A stretch of DNA of 12,405 bases from assembly GCF_028618695.1 (NCBI RefSeq), contig NZ_JAQIVI010000039.1:1-12405 (forward strand), read 5' to 3'. The notes under the pieces are model-generated. The model worked only from the letters and a program-made list of their open reading frames with translations. It was not told the DNA's origin and did no database searches. Source of the DNA: Natrinema soli. Its GTDB lineage: Archaea > Halobacteriota > Halobacteria > Halobacteriales > Natrialbaceae. Positions 1 through 6,185 of the stretch are shown here, one piece after another; position 1 is the first letter of the stretch; each line of letters starts with the position of its first letter. Made by a program: the position numbers and the translations under genes.

Positions 1-2
1 TC

Positions 3-680
3 CTGGGTATCGAGCCGGTCAAGGAACGCTCTGCGTGGGAACCAGAAGATGCGCCAGCCGATTCAAGGGCGGATGTGGTTGACGTACTGCTGGACACAGC
101 CCAGCAGTACGTCGATCTCGACGAAGTGCTCCTAGACCGGGGATTCTACAGTAACGAGGTGTATGCAACGATTCACGACCGCGGGCTTGTGTACATGACG
201 CCAGTGCCGAAGTACGAAGACGATTACGAGGCGATCGGGAAAATCAAGAGCAAAGAAGGAGTTGATGCCGCTGTCAAGAACGATGTTCCGTTCGCCATCG
301 ATGGCGAACTCCACCACACCGCAGAGTTCCTGTACGTACCAGCGACTGATGAGGAAGCTGAAGGAAGCTATGCCGTGTTCGTGACCAACCGTGATCACGT
401 CGCTCCCGACGAGATCATACACGTCACCAACAGCTACAGCCGACGCTGGGATATCGAAAATCAGTACAAGTCGGTGAAAGCGTTTCTTCCCAAGACGTCC
501 TCGAAGGACTACCGTGTTCGGTTGTTCAGCTTCACGTTCGCAGCATTGTTGTACAATCTTTGGAGGCTTACCGATTACTTGGTGAAGCTCGGAACAGACC
601 GCGAGATCAGGTCGCCGCCGGTCGTGACCGCCAGGACATTCGTCCGGGCGGTCAGTCAATCTCTCCGACAAGGTGGTTAA
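3..680 (+). CDS. ISH3-like DDE transposase, 3' part (5' end outside window)
   Basis: The frame is open from the window edge (codons begin at base 3) to TAA at 678-680, so only the C-terminal ~225 residues are present. A DDE-type Asp lies in LLDRGFYSNE. The C-terminal signature YSRRWDIENQYKSVK fits the Y(2)R(3)E(6)K pattern of IS4-related transposases, and the following segment (KTSSKDYRVRLF, LYNLWRLTDYL, RSPPVVTARTFVRA) looks like haloarchaeal ISH3-group enzymes. Such proteins catalyse cut-and-paste movement of their own element. The right terminal repeat cannot be fixed because the left end is off the window. No frameshift or stop is seen in the visible part. Family assignment is from memory of the motif; the transposase call itself is secure. 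Confidence 0.88.
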   Translation: MGIEPVKERSAWEPEDAPADSRADVVDVLLDTAQQYVDLDEVLLDRGFYSNEVYATIHDRGLVYMTPVPKYEDDYEAIGKIKSKEGVDAAVKNDVPFAIDGELHHTAEFLYVPATDEEAEGSYAVFVTNRDHVAPDEIIHVTNSYSRRWDIENQYKSVKAFLPKTSSKDYRVRLFSFTFAALLYNLWRLTDYLVKLGTDREIRSPPVVTARTFVRAVSQSLRQGG

Positions 681-1012
681 GCGGAAAGCACTCGGTGTGG
701 CTCGCCTGCGGCAAGCCGCAGGACTCGCGTTCTCTCTCCTAAATCGCGTGTTGGACGCTGCTCGGCACATCTTGCTTAGCGAACCAAGGATTGCGACATA
801 GGATTCGAGAGAGTTCTACTCGGATTTTATTTGATTCCTCCGAAGCTCGTTTGTAGACGCTCTACATCCCAGAAACGTGTTCCTCTGGAAGTCAATTCTC
901 GACCCGAAACGGATTGTCCACCCGAAACAGGCGAAGCACTCGAAATGCAGCTTGCATACGTCAGCCATGCGTCTGACTGAATCTTATCGTAATCGCTCAG
1001 AATCGCTAGCGC
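681..1012. other. Intergenic region: insertion-sequence flank, small repeats and a promoter
   Basis: No convincing gene is seen. The left part is probably the 3' flank and right end of the ISH3-like element, but no terminal repeat can be identified. Two copies of acccgaaac lie at 902-910 and 920-928, exactly 18 bases apart. A short inverted repeat (atgca-gct-tgcat) is at 945-957. Two aatcgct copies occur at 991-1007, just before the downstream start codon. These could be binding sites for the ribbon-helix-helix protein encoded next; that is inference only. Confidence 0.5.
983..988 (+). promoter_or_regulatory. TATA-like box for the ribbon-helix-helix gene
   Basis: The sequence cttatc is centred about 27 bases before the ATG at 1013, the spacing expected for a leaderless haloarchaeal transcript. 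No Shine-Dalgarno motif precedes the ATG. Confidence 0.45.
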
Positions 1013-1381
1013 ATGGAGCCGATTACGCTCCGACTCTCCACAGATACGCTCGATGACGTCGACAACGAGGCCGAAGAGCAGGGTCTGAGTCGGGCAGAGT
1101 ATCTTCGCGAGATCGTCGAGAATCGCCACGAACACGAAGAGATTCGGAGCGAGTACGAGGCGAAGCTCTCCGGCTACGAAGAGAAGCTGAGCGAACTCGA
1201 GACCGAAGTGAAGCGATTACGTAATGAGAAGCGACTGATCCTTGAGCAACGCGAAGAGAACACGGAGTTGGTGGAGTATGTTGAGACAGAGAAGTCGTTA
1301 ACCGAACGCAAGGCCCAAGCCGGGATCGTCACACGCGCGAAGTGGCTTATCACCGGGATGCCAACTGAGGAGGCGGAGTAA
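1013..1381 (+). CDS. Ribbon-helix-helix DNA-binding protein with long coiled coil
   Basis: A 122-residue acidic protein. Residues 3-37 (ITLRLSTDTLDDVDNEAEEQ, then GLSRAEYLREIVENR) match a ribbon-helix-helix fold: a short alternating beta strand, then two helices with the GLSRAEYLR turn typical of CopG/Arc-like regulators. Residues 38-105 are heptad-rich Glu/Lys/Leu and predict a coiled coil, so it probably acts as a dimeric or higher-order DNA-binding protein. The start is chosen because the strand begins immediately and a TATA-like box lies 27 bases upstream. The next gene starts 2 bases after the stop, implying one transcript. Similar proteins are common on haloarchaeal plasmids and proviruses (known from memory). 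The DNA target is unknown; it might be its own upstream region. Confidence 0.82.
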   Translation: MEPITLRLSTDTLDDVDNEAEEQGLSRAEYLREIVENRHEHEEIRSEYEAKLSGYEEKLSELETEVKRLRNEKRLILEQREENTELVEYVETEKSLTERKAQAGIVTRAKWLITGMPTEEAE

Positions 1382-1383
1382 CG

Positions 1384-1542
1384 ATGCCCGAATGTGACGA
1401 GTGCGGAGGGTTCGTTACTCAAGACTTTATTCGAGTGTTCGGCATTGGCGGCGAGGTACACGGCTGTCCCCACTGTATGACCAATCGAGAATTAGGTGAC
1501 GGTGAGGCAACCTCGAGGACCGGCCGGTCGACGACTGATTGA
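1384..1542 (+). CDS. Small zinc-ribbon protein
   Basis: A 52-residue protein starting ATG at 1384, two bases after the stop of the ribbon-helix-helix gene, and ending TGA at 1540-1542. Cysteines are placed C4-x2-C7 and C28-x2-C31 (PECDECGG and GCPHC), a four-Cys zinc ribbon occupying most of the protein. A short polar tail of about 20 residues follows. Tiny zinc-ribbon proteins with this layout (start MPEC.., CPxC near residue 30) are widespread in haloarchaeal mobile DNA and usually carry only a DUF label. The close spacing suggests co-expression with the preceding regulator. A role in nucleic-acid or protein binding is plausible but not shown. The gene is real on the evidence of its cysteine spacing and operon position. 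Confidence 0.75.
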   Translation: MPECDECGGFVTQDFIRVFGIGGEVHGCPHCMTNRELGDGEATSRTGRSTTD

Positions 1543-1562
1543 CGGTAAAAAGCGACGGAGTG

Positions 1563-2162
1563 TTACAGATCTTCCAGTCGTGATTCGAGTTCTTCACCGG
1601 CCTCGAGTGCCTTGCCGTGATCGGCCTCGAGATTGAAACCGACGACGCTGGCCGCGCCAGAGAGAACAATAGCGTTATCGAGGCTGAAGTAGAGCAACCC
1701 GATGTTGTCGACTTCGCCCCGAACTGCCGTGTCGCCTACATCAGGGTCCTCTGGATTGATCATCTCACGCCGTCCGAACTCTTCAACGGCTGATTCTGCG
1801 GCGTCATTGTCCTCGAGGATACCGACCGCCGCCATCGCGATGTCAATACTGTCACCATCCTCTTTTTCGAATGTCTTCGGGTTATAGGGGACTTCTTCGG
1901 TGTCGAAGCCGAGATCCCATTCATCGTCGTTGTCTTCGCTCTCATCACTCTCGTTCCCAGCGCCTTCCCCCGGATCATCCTCTTCCGATTCTTCCCAGCC
2001 GTCGCCATACCAGCTGGCCTCGAGCATTACTTCTTGTTCGTCACCCTCTTCGAATCGAGGGCCAGTGACAGCGTTGGTCACGCTGCTGGTGCAGCCTGCG
2101 AGTGCCGCAATCGTTGTGCTGCCGATACCTGCAATCGCCTTGCGTCGCGTAGCGTCCTTCAT
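1563..2162 (-). CDS. Tat-type haloarchaeal lipoprotein of unknown function
   Basis: A 199-residue protein. Residues 1-24 form a Tat-type signal: a twin arginine (ATRRKAIAG), a hydrophobic stretch (GIGSTTIAALAG) and a lipobox LAGC with Cys24 as the probable lipidated residue. It should therefore be exported folded and anchored to the outer face of the membrane. An acidic low-complexity linker rich in Glu, Asp, Ser and Gly spans about residues 56-82, typical of high-salt surface proteins. The C-terminal part (about 100-199) has no motif I recognise; segments such as GLLYFSLDNAIVLSGAASVV suggest a mixed alpha/beta domain. It converges on the zinc-ribbon gene, ending 20 bases away. An inverted repeat lies just upstream of the start. 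No function can be assigned. Confidence 0.85.
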   Translation of the reverse strand: MKDATRRKAIAGIGSTTIAALAGCTSSVTNAVTGPRFEEGDEQEVMLEASWYGDGWEESEEDDPGEGAGNESDESEDNDDEWDLGFDTEEVPYNPKTFEKEDGDSIDIAMAAVGILEDNDAAESAVEEFGRREMINPEDPDVGDTAVRGEVDNIGLLYFSLDNAIVLSGAASVVGFNLEADHGKALEAGEELESRLEDL

Positions 2163-2173
2163 CAGTTACAACC

Positions 2174-2187
2174 CCACCAGTTGGTGG
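2174..2187. repeat. Inverted repeat upstream of the lipoprotein start (possible operator)
   Basis: ccacca-gt-tggtgg forms perfect 6-base arms 12-25 bases upstream of the lipoprotein ATG, between start codon and the expected TATA position. A repressor bound there would block initiation. No protein can be linked to it from the sequence. Confidence 0.35.
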
Positions 2188-2334
2188 TAAGCGACTCACC
2201 CGCTGTGACACGGAATACATGTCCTGTTAGGACCAGATCGCATAGTGGAGAGGCGAACGCATCAAAATGTATTCAGTAGTTAGTGATATCTTTAGCGATT
2301 TGATTTTTCAACATCATATACATTTTATTATACT

Positions 2335-2442
2335 GTGCTCGCACATAAACTCAGAGAACTCACCGAGCTGCTCGCCTTCGAGCTCCCCGACGAAAGAACC
2401 GTCCCGGTCTCCCGTGGCGGAGACTCGAAGGATGATGCGTAA
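2335..2442 (+). pseudogene. C-terminal remnant or 35-residue ORF, coupled to the next frame
   Basis: From GTG at 2335 to TAA at 2440-2442 the frame encodes a short peptide (HKLRELTELLAFELPDER, then TVPVSRGGDSKDDA) with haloarchaeal composition. Sequence just upstream (2281-2334) is AT-rich and looks non-coding, so coding character begins abruptly near 2335. The stop overlaps the next ATG as TAATG, the usual coupling of archaeal operon genes. This is most simply the 3' end of a gene whose front was lost, though a genuine 35-residue protein from GTG cannot be excluded. Function unknown. Confidence 0.4.
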
Positions 2443-2684
2443 TGTCCGGGGACGACGGGACTGAACGCTGTCCGAAGTGTGGTGAGACGGACGGAGAACT
2501 GGTTGATATCGAGTCGTCGGACGACTTCGACCATGAGAGGTTTGCCCGAAGAACCCGCTCTGGAAGGATCTTCTCCGTCCTCCACTGCTCGATGCGATCC
2601 ACGACGGGCGGCGGGAGCGTAGTCGCACCGTCGCTGTCGAGCAGAGACTGGCCCAGCTCTGTGAACCGAGAATCGGCGTCGTAG
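2442..2684 (+). pseudogene. Zinc-finger protein fragment, probably truncated near 2545
   Basis: The ATG at 2442 overlaps the preceding stop (TAATG). The first ~34 residues (MSGDDGTERCPKCGETDGEL, then VDIESSDDFDHERF) contain a CPKCG zinc knuckle and favour G/C third positions, so this part looks genuinely coding. From about base 2545 to the stop at 2684 the opposite strand has the better codon pattern, and the plus-strand residues become Arg/Ser-rich and unconvincing. A second CxxC pair, needed for a complete zinc ribbon, is absent from the good part. I read this as the front of a small zinc-binding protein truncated by a rearrangement and joined tail-to-tail to a minus-strand remnant. Confidence 0.4.
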
Positions 2685-2894
2685 ACCGACACGGTGCCGC
2701 GTGACCACGAGAGTATCCCGATCTGACCATTCTCCCCAATAAATGAGATCGCCACGGGTCACGGCATCGAACGCAATCGACGACACGGTCGGTGGGAACG
2801 TTCCAACAGTCGGGTTCTCTGTCTCTCGTTCAAGGAGACCGGCCGAGTACGAATCATCCGTGCCCATGTCACGAGTCACGGTAACAGCATCCAT
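2545..2894 (-). pseudogene. Frameshifted haloarchaeal protein of unknown function, 3' truncated
   Basis: The minus strand from ATG at 2892-2894 encodes about 50 plausible residues (MDAVTVTRDMGTDDSYSAG ... FDAVTRGDLI). Coding character then moves to another frame (GENGQIGILSWSRGTVSVYD ... LPPPVVDRIEQWRTEKILPE). One extra base in the A/T run at about 2738-2741 explains the shift; removing it reads GDLIIGENGQIGILSW. The second frame has very strong G/C third-position bias down to about 2545, where it meets the oppositely oriented zinc-finger fragment. No family is recognised. The helical stretch VVDRIEQWRTEKILPERVLR might belong to a small winged-helix or helical domain, which is speculation. 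The frameshift could be real decay or an indel error. Confidence 0.45.
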
Positions 2895-2917
2895 AATTCT
2901 ACAGGCAGACGAACAAC

Positions 2918-3259
2918 CTATGGCTTCGAATGCCGCTCCTCAGTCTGGGGATCGTGTGCGGTTGCATACGGCTCGTGCGGCTGCAGGGAGGCACCACCGA
3001 ATTCAATAAATCCATCGCACCAGAGACAGACACTGAACAAAATTGGCAGCCCTGCCGAATTATATGTTGACTGAAAGACTGGTGTCTCCTTTTCACAGTA
3101 CGGACATGGCATGAGTTCAGCACCACTATCTAGCATCTCTTTCCCGACCCCATGATTGAGTCTGTACCAGCGGACCACGTTCTGAACAAGCCTCATAGGT
3201 CCCAGTACATCTACGTAGCATGCAATCGTAATACTTTGCTCACTGCTAGCAATAAGCAT
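2918..3259 (-). CDS. Small zinc-ribbon protein of unknown function
   Basis: A frame of 113 residues with two Cys pairs, C52-x2-C55 (MPCPYCEK) and C78-x2-C81 (FSVCLWCDGFIEFGG), a four-Cys zinc-binding site with a 22-residue gap. The part before residue 50 is unremarkable, and Met50 (base 3112), just before the first Cys pair, is an alternative start. The AT-rich stretch upstream of 3259 (around 3265-3290) could hold a promoter for the longer form. The tail is His/Glu/Gln-rich without a motif. No neighbour suggests a pathway. The zinc site makes a real gene likely; start and role are uncertain. Confidence 0.55.
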   Translation of the reverse strand: MLIASSEQSITIACYVDVLGPMRLVQNVVRWYRLNHGVGKEMLDSGAELMPCPYCEKETPVFQSTYNSAGLPILFSVCLWCDGFIEFGGASLQPHEPYATAHDPQTEERHSKP

Positions 3260-3380
3260 GAAAAATAACCGTAAAATAGGGTATCATAGAAAAGTTCCCA
3301 TACCCTCTCTCTGTGGCTACCCGACAAACGATAAGTACAGAGCAAGTAGTGTGCGACCTTTTCAGTGAAATAGCTATTTG

Positions 3381-3388
3381 GAAAACAT
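3381..3388. repeat. Left 8-bp target site duplication (gaaaacat)
   Basis: gaaaacat directly precedes the left terminal repeat at 3389. The identical octamer follows the right terminal repeat at 6158-6165. Eight-base duplications are characteristic of the ISH1 subgroup of the IS5 family. Confidence 0.88.
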
Positions 3389-3499
3389 GGCTCTGTTGAA
3401 ACCCTCTTCTTTAGAGATTTATTTGCGTGAATATACCGTACACTACATGTGCATATCTTACGCGGTGGGCCAACTTACTGATCTACATTCTGAATTTCC

Positions 3500-4162
3500 T
3501 CATAGTCCCGTAATATACCCAATTCCGTAGTATGCACCCGCTGTGAGCAGAATCGTCCACAGAGCAATAGCAGCAGTCATCCAAACTGCGACGGAGCGTT
3601 TCCTCGATCCAACAGTAAGGGCGATAGCCGCAGCCAGATGGACACCGGTCGCAACTGGCGAGACGAGCGCAAGACCAGGAAGTCCGTAGCGATTCCACAA
3701 TACTAGTGCTCGTTTTCTCCGCTTCGAGGGGCCAGAGTTCGAGTCAGTCCAATTCTCCCACCACGTTTTCAGCCGGTCGTAGAGAACAATAATCCCGTAA
3801 ATCGGAAGCACATTCCCAAGAAAGGCGAATAACGCTACTGCAAGAGGATTCAACCCAAGTCCAATTCCGATGGGAACCACGACGAGGATTTCGAGTACTG
3901 GTACTGCTGCCATTACGAAAATTACGATGTATTGCACGGTCCCGTCGGTTTGACGAATGAGATCGCTTACATTCTCGGATTCGAGCGTAGGAAGAGCGAG
4001 CAAATCAGTGCTTGCAGCAACAGCAAGAGTGATGAGCAAGCCGATTCCGATAGCGAGCCCCCATGGTAACGGGTGTGTTGTACCGAATCGACGCCAAAGT
4101 TCAGTGAGCTGTTCTCGGATCATAACGACCGGTACGCTATCAGCACATATGTCAATATCCAA
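3500..4162 (-). CDS. Small multidrug-export-like integral membrane protein (COG2426 type)
   Basis: A 220-residue protein with about five hydrophobic segments (near residues 34-52, 77-101, 104-127, 161-184 and 190-216). Segment two and its continuation hold the family-like motif AAVPVLEILVVVPIGIGLGL, then NPLAVALFAFLGNVLP, and the cytosolic part between segments has RRKRALVLWNRYGLPGLAL. This layout matches the 'small multi-drug export' family (COG2426/Sm_multidrug_ex), whose transport activity is poorly established despite the name. The first ATG (4162) is favoured because a TATA-like tttatatat (4185-4193) sits 26 bases upstream; an internal Met14 is possible. It is divergent from the TrmB-type regulator and lies inside the mobile element as cargo. 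Base composition is more AT-rich than typical haloarchaeal genes, hinting at transfer. Confidence 0.8.
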   Translation of the reverse strand: MDIDICADSVPVVMIREQLTELWRRFGTTHPLPWGLAIGIGLLITLAVAASTDLLALPTLESENVSDLIRQTDGTVQYIVIFVMAAVPVLEILVVVPIGIGLGLNPLAVALFAFLGNVLPIYGIIVLYDRLKTWWENWTDSNSGPSKRRKRALVLWNRYGLPGLALVSPVATGVHLAAAIALTVGSRKRSVAVWMTAAIALWTILLTAGAYYGIGYITGL

Positions 4163-4309
4163 ATATGCTGAAACTTTGTATATGTTTATATATTAGTTTC
4201 TTCTGACAATATTGGCGATCGAGCCGGGAAGTATCTGCTCTTCCGTGTTACCGCGAGACAGGGTTGAAACGGTACTATCATTTATTTATCTCGCTTCCCT
4301 CCATTCAGT
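4163..4309. promoter_or_regulatory. Divergent promoter region between export-like gene and TrmB-type regulator
   Basis: For the minus-strand gene a TATA-like tttatatat is at 4185-4193, about 26 bases from its ATG. For the plus-strand gene tttattta at 4281-4288 is about 26 bases before the ATG at 4310. An inverted pair gaaact (4170-4175) and agtttc (4195-4200) brackets the minus-strand TATA box, and a second inverted repeat, ggaag-N8-cttcc, is at 4227-4244. Either could be an operator for the adjacent regulator; neither matches the TACT(N)GAGTA motif reported for Halobacterium TrmB. Confidence 0.55.
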
Positions 4310-5110
4310 ATGGTGTCGTTTCGGGATCTCGGCTTGTCGAGCTACGAGGAACGGGTCTATAGAGCACTACTCAGCGTGAGAACAGCTACTGCTGAGGAAC
4401 TGTCTGAGGAAAGCGGTGTACCGATGGGGAGGATCTATGATGTGCTAAATGGACTCGAATCACGCGATCTTGTCCACTGTAATCCAGAAACTCATCCGCG
4501 AGTCTACTCGCCAATCGACACCGAGATGGCGATCGATCGTCTGCTCCGTAACCGGAAACGAGACCTTGAGGTCGAACGAACTCGTTACGAGAACGTCGCA
4601 GCGGAGCTTCGTGCACAGCTTGGCAGTCAGCCACCGACCGATGGACGGTTTTGGGAGACCAGATCGCGTGACTCCGAAATTGAGTTCGTCCACGCTCAAA
4701 TCAAGCGCTTTTCGGATGCCACTGATGAGGTATTGATCGTCGGTGATTCGGTAGTAGTACACCAGTTTCTGACCGTTATCGAGCCCCTCGAACGCTGGTT
4801 AGAGTCAGTAGCGAACGGCTCAATTCGCGTTCACATTCTCCTGTCCGAGCATTTGTCCGATGAGGGAGACCAGTTACTGCAATTGTTACGCGCCACTGGC
4901 CAGTCGGTCGAAACGCGGCTCCATCCATCTGTCACGGCAAACTTCGATCTGATCGATCAGCGCGACCTGTACCTGTACGTGACTGATCCGTTTGCCCGCT
5001 CACGGCCTCTGGGAACGATCCACGTAACCGAAGACGCCCTTATCGAAGAGTTGATAGACGAATTCACAGCGTATTGGCGGGAAGCTGAGACCCTCTCAGA
5101 AAGTATGTGA
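4310..5110 (+). CDS. TrmB-type transcriptional regulator
   Basis: A 266-residue protein. Residues 1-70 form a winged helix-turn-helix of the TrmB type (LGLSSYEERVYRALLSVRTA, then ELSEESGVPMGRIYDVLNGLES and HPRVYSPID). A charged helix at about 76-108 (RNRKRDLEVERTRYENVAAE) is the usual coiled-coil dimerisation linker. The C-terminal domain (about 120-260) includes EVLIVGDS and HILLSEHL and resembles the phospholipase-D-like effector region of short TrmB proteins. A complete sugar-binding domain is not evident, so the ligand is unknown. TrmB-family proteins repress or activate genes for sugar or metabolite uptake. Its divergent neighbour encodes an export-like membrane protein, the likeliest target besides itself. 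The start follows a TATA-like box by 26 bases. Both genes lie within the ISH1-type element. Confidence 0.85.
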   Translation: MVSFRDLGLSSYEERVYRALLSVRTATAEELSEESGVPMGRIYDVLNGLESRDLVHCNPETHPRVYSPIDTEMAIDRLLRNRKRDLEVERTRYENVAAELRAQLGSQPPTDGRFWETRSRDSEIEFVHAQIKRFSDATDEVLIVGDSVVVHQFLTVIEPLERWLESVANGSIRVHILLSEHLSDEGDQLLQLLRATGQSVETRLHPSVTANFDLIDQRDLYLYVTDPFARSRPLGTIHVTEDALIEELIDEFTAYWREAETLSESM

Positions 5111-5283
5111 CTCACCAACTTCCTCATCCCGTACCTTTGCTGTGTTTACCCGTTATTTCGCTGTTTGTGAGCTAGGACAGACAAATAGTCTGCTGGTACT
5201 GCTCCTCTATTTATAGCAATATTCTTCACAACTCTCAGCAAACTCGGCTTCTTCTTCGTTAACTACACGCTCTGTACTGGTCG

Positions 5284-6105
5284 TTAGATTGCTTGGTCAA
5301 GATTGTGGACGATACACGCAAGAGCGAGTTCACGGAACTGCTTCCACCAGCGTCGTGAACGGACGAACGCACCGTACTTCCGCTTGAGCGTTGAGTTGAC
5401 TGTCTCTGATTGACTCCGTTGGCCATAGATGTCGGCGTCTAAGCGTGCGTTCCATGCCTTGTGAAGCGGTGTGAACTCACGATGCTTGATTAGTGGACGA
5501 ATCTCGTGTTGACGGGCAAGCCGTCTGATTTTCTGGTCGTCGTAGCCTTTGTCCCCGAGCAGGATGTCGATAGTCTCGGGGTTGCGTTTGATCAACGACG
5601 GAGCGATCTGGCTATCGTGTTTTCGTGTCGTCGTCACGTGTAAATCAAGGACTGCGTTCACTTTGGAATCGACTAGCAGTGTTACTTTGAGTTGCTGAAT
5701 CGTGAGTTTGGCTCGTTTCGTGTAGTGTTTGGAGGCGTGACTGCGGTCGAAGCCCGAAGCATCGATCCCCGCAACGCCGTTGGTCGGGAGCAGTGAAACA
5801 GAGAGAGTGAGGAGCACTCGCCAGACAGCCATATCGAGTCTATCGAACGCTTTGCACAGTGTTGATGGGGCTGGCAGTTCAGTGAGATTGATCGCGTTCC
5901 GGATACGGGGCATCTCGATGAGTTCGTCGAGGAGTGTACGATAGGTCGTGTTCTTCCGAACCTTGAGACAGAGGAGAACGATGTGCTGATGGAGCGTGTA
6001 GCGTTGTTTCGAGAACTTCGAGGAGTATCGAGCTACGGCACGTTTCGCTAACTGAAATGCTTCCTCGACAAATCGGAGCAACCGAGACTTTGGGAGGGTC
6101 TGCAT
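5284..6105 (-). CDS. ISH1-subgroup IS5 family transposase
   Basis: A 273-residue transposase, the usual length for the ISH1 subgroup. Catalytic residues are visible: D115 in GIDASGFDRS, D185 in LLGDKGYDD, and E234 in YGQRSQSETVNSTLK, which satisfies Y(2)R(3)E(6)K. An N-terminal helical DNA-binding region (about 1-90, including HQHIVLLCLKVRKNTTYRTL) precedes the RNase-H-like core. No frameshift or internal stop is seen, so the enzyme may be active. It is transcribed inward from the right end of the element; its ATG is 52 bases from that end. The gap on its 3' side (5111-5283) contains no gene and no recognisable terminal repeat; the left repeat is 1.9 kb away beyond the passenger genes. Confidence 0.93.
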   Translation of the reverse strand: MQTLPKSRLLRFVEEAFQLAKRAVARYSSKFSKQRYTLHQHIVLLCLKVRKNTTYRTLLDELIEMPRIRNAINLTELPAPSTLCKAFDRLDMAVWRVLLTLSVSLLPTNGVAGIDASGFDRSHASKHYTKRAKLTIQQLKVTLLVDSKVNAVLDLHVTTTRKHDSQIAPSLIKRNPETIDILLGDKGYDDQKIRRLARQHEIRPLIKHREFTPLHKAWNARLDADIYGQRSQSETVNSTLKRKYGAFVRSRRWWKQFRELALACIVHNLDQAI

Positions 6106-6157
6106 CTACTCAAACTACCGACTGAACCTGTAACTCACTAAGGATTTCAACAGAGCC

Positions 6158-6165
6158 GAAAACAT
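6158..6165. repeat. Right 8-bp target site duplication (gaaaacat)
   Basis: Directly follows the right terminal repeat (6141-6157) and is identical to 3381-3388, proving the outer limits of the transposed unit. Confidence 0.88.
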
Positions 6166-6185
6166 GATTCTAAGAGAGGCGATTT

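Larger units (their letters stand above)
3389..6157. mobile_element. ISH1-type (IS5 family) element carrying passenger genes, 2769 bp
   Basis: The left end begins ggctctgttgaaaccct (3389-3405) and the right end, read in reverse complement from 6157, begins ggctctgttgaaatcct: 16 of 17 bases match. Identical octamers gaaaacat flank both ends (3381-3388 and 6158-6165). The transposase (5284-6105, minus) lies next to the right end. Elements of this group are normally near 1.1 kb; this one is about 1.65 kb longer because two further genes lie between the left repeat and the transposase: an export-like membrane protein (3500-4162, minus) and a TrmB-type regulator (4310-5110, plus). I found no second left-type end near the transposase stop. 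The whole segment therefore appears to have transposed as a unit, as in the known 'transporter IS' concept. The insertion lies in an intergenic gap. Confidence 0.85.

Noticed and set aside
132..770. A 212-codon minus-strand frame opposite the ISH3-like transposase
   Set aside because: It is antisense to a clear transposase with catalytic signature and has Arg/Cys-rich, domain-free composition.
1760..2068. Frames on both strands overlapping the lipoprotein gene
   Set aside because: They mirror the acidic linker coding sequence in other frames, giving Ser/Arg-rich peptides without start signals.
5111..5283. gctctgt at 5269-5275 as a relic of an original left end beside the transposase
   Set aside because: Only seven bases match the terminal repeat, it lies 9 bases from the transposase stop, and no 8-bp duplicate of the outer flank adjoins it.
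1..6157. Composite transposon formed by the ISH3-like and ISH1-type elements
   Set aside because: The elements belong to different groups with different ends, and the 8-bp duplications bound only 3389-6157.
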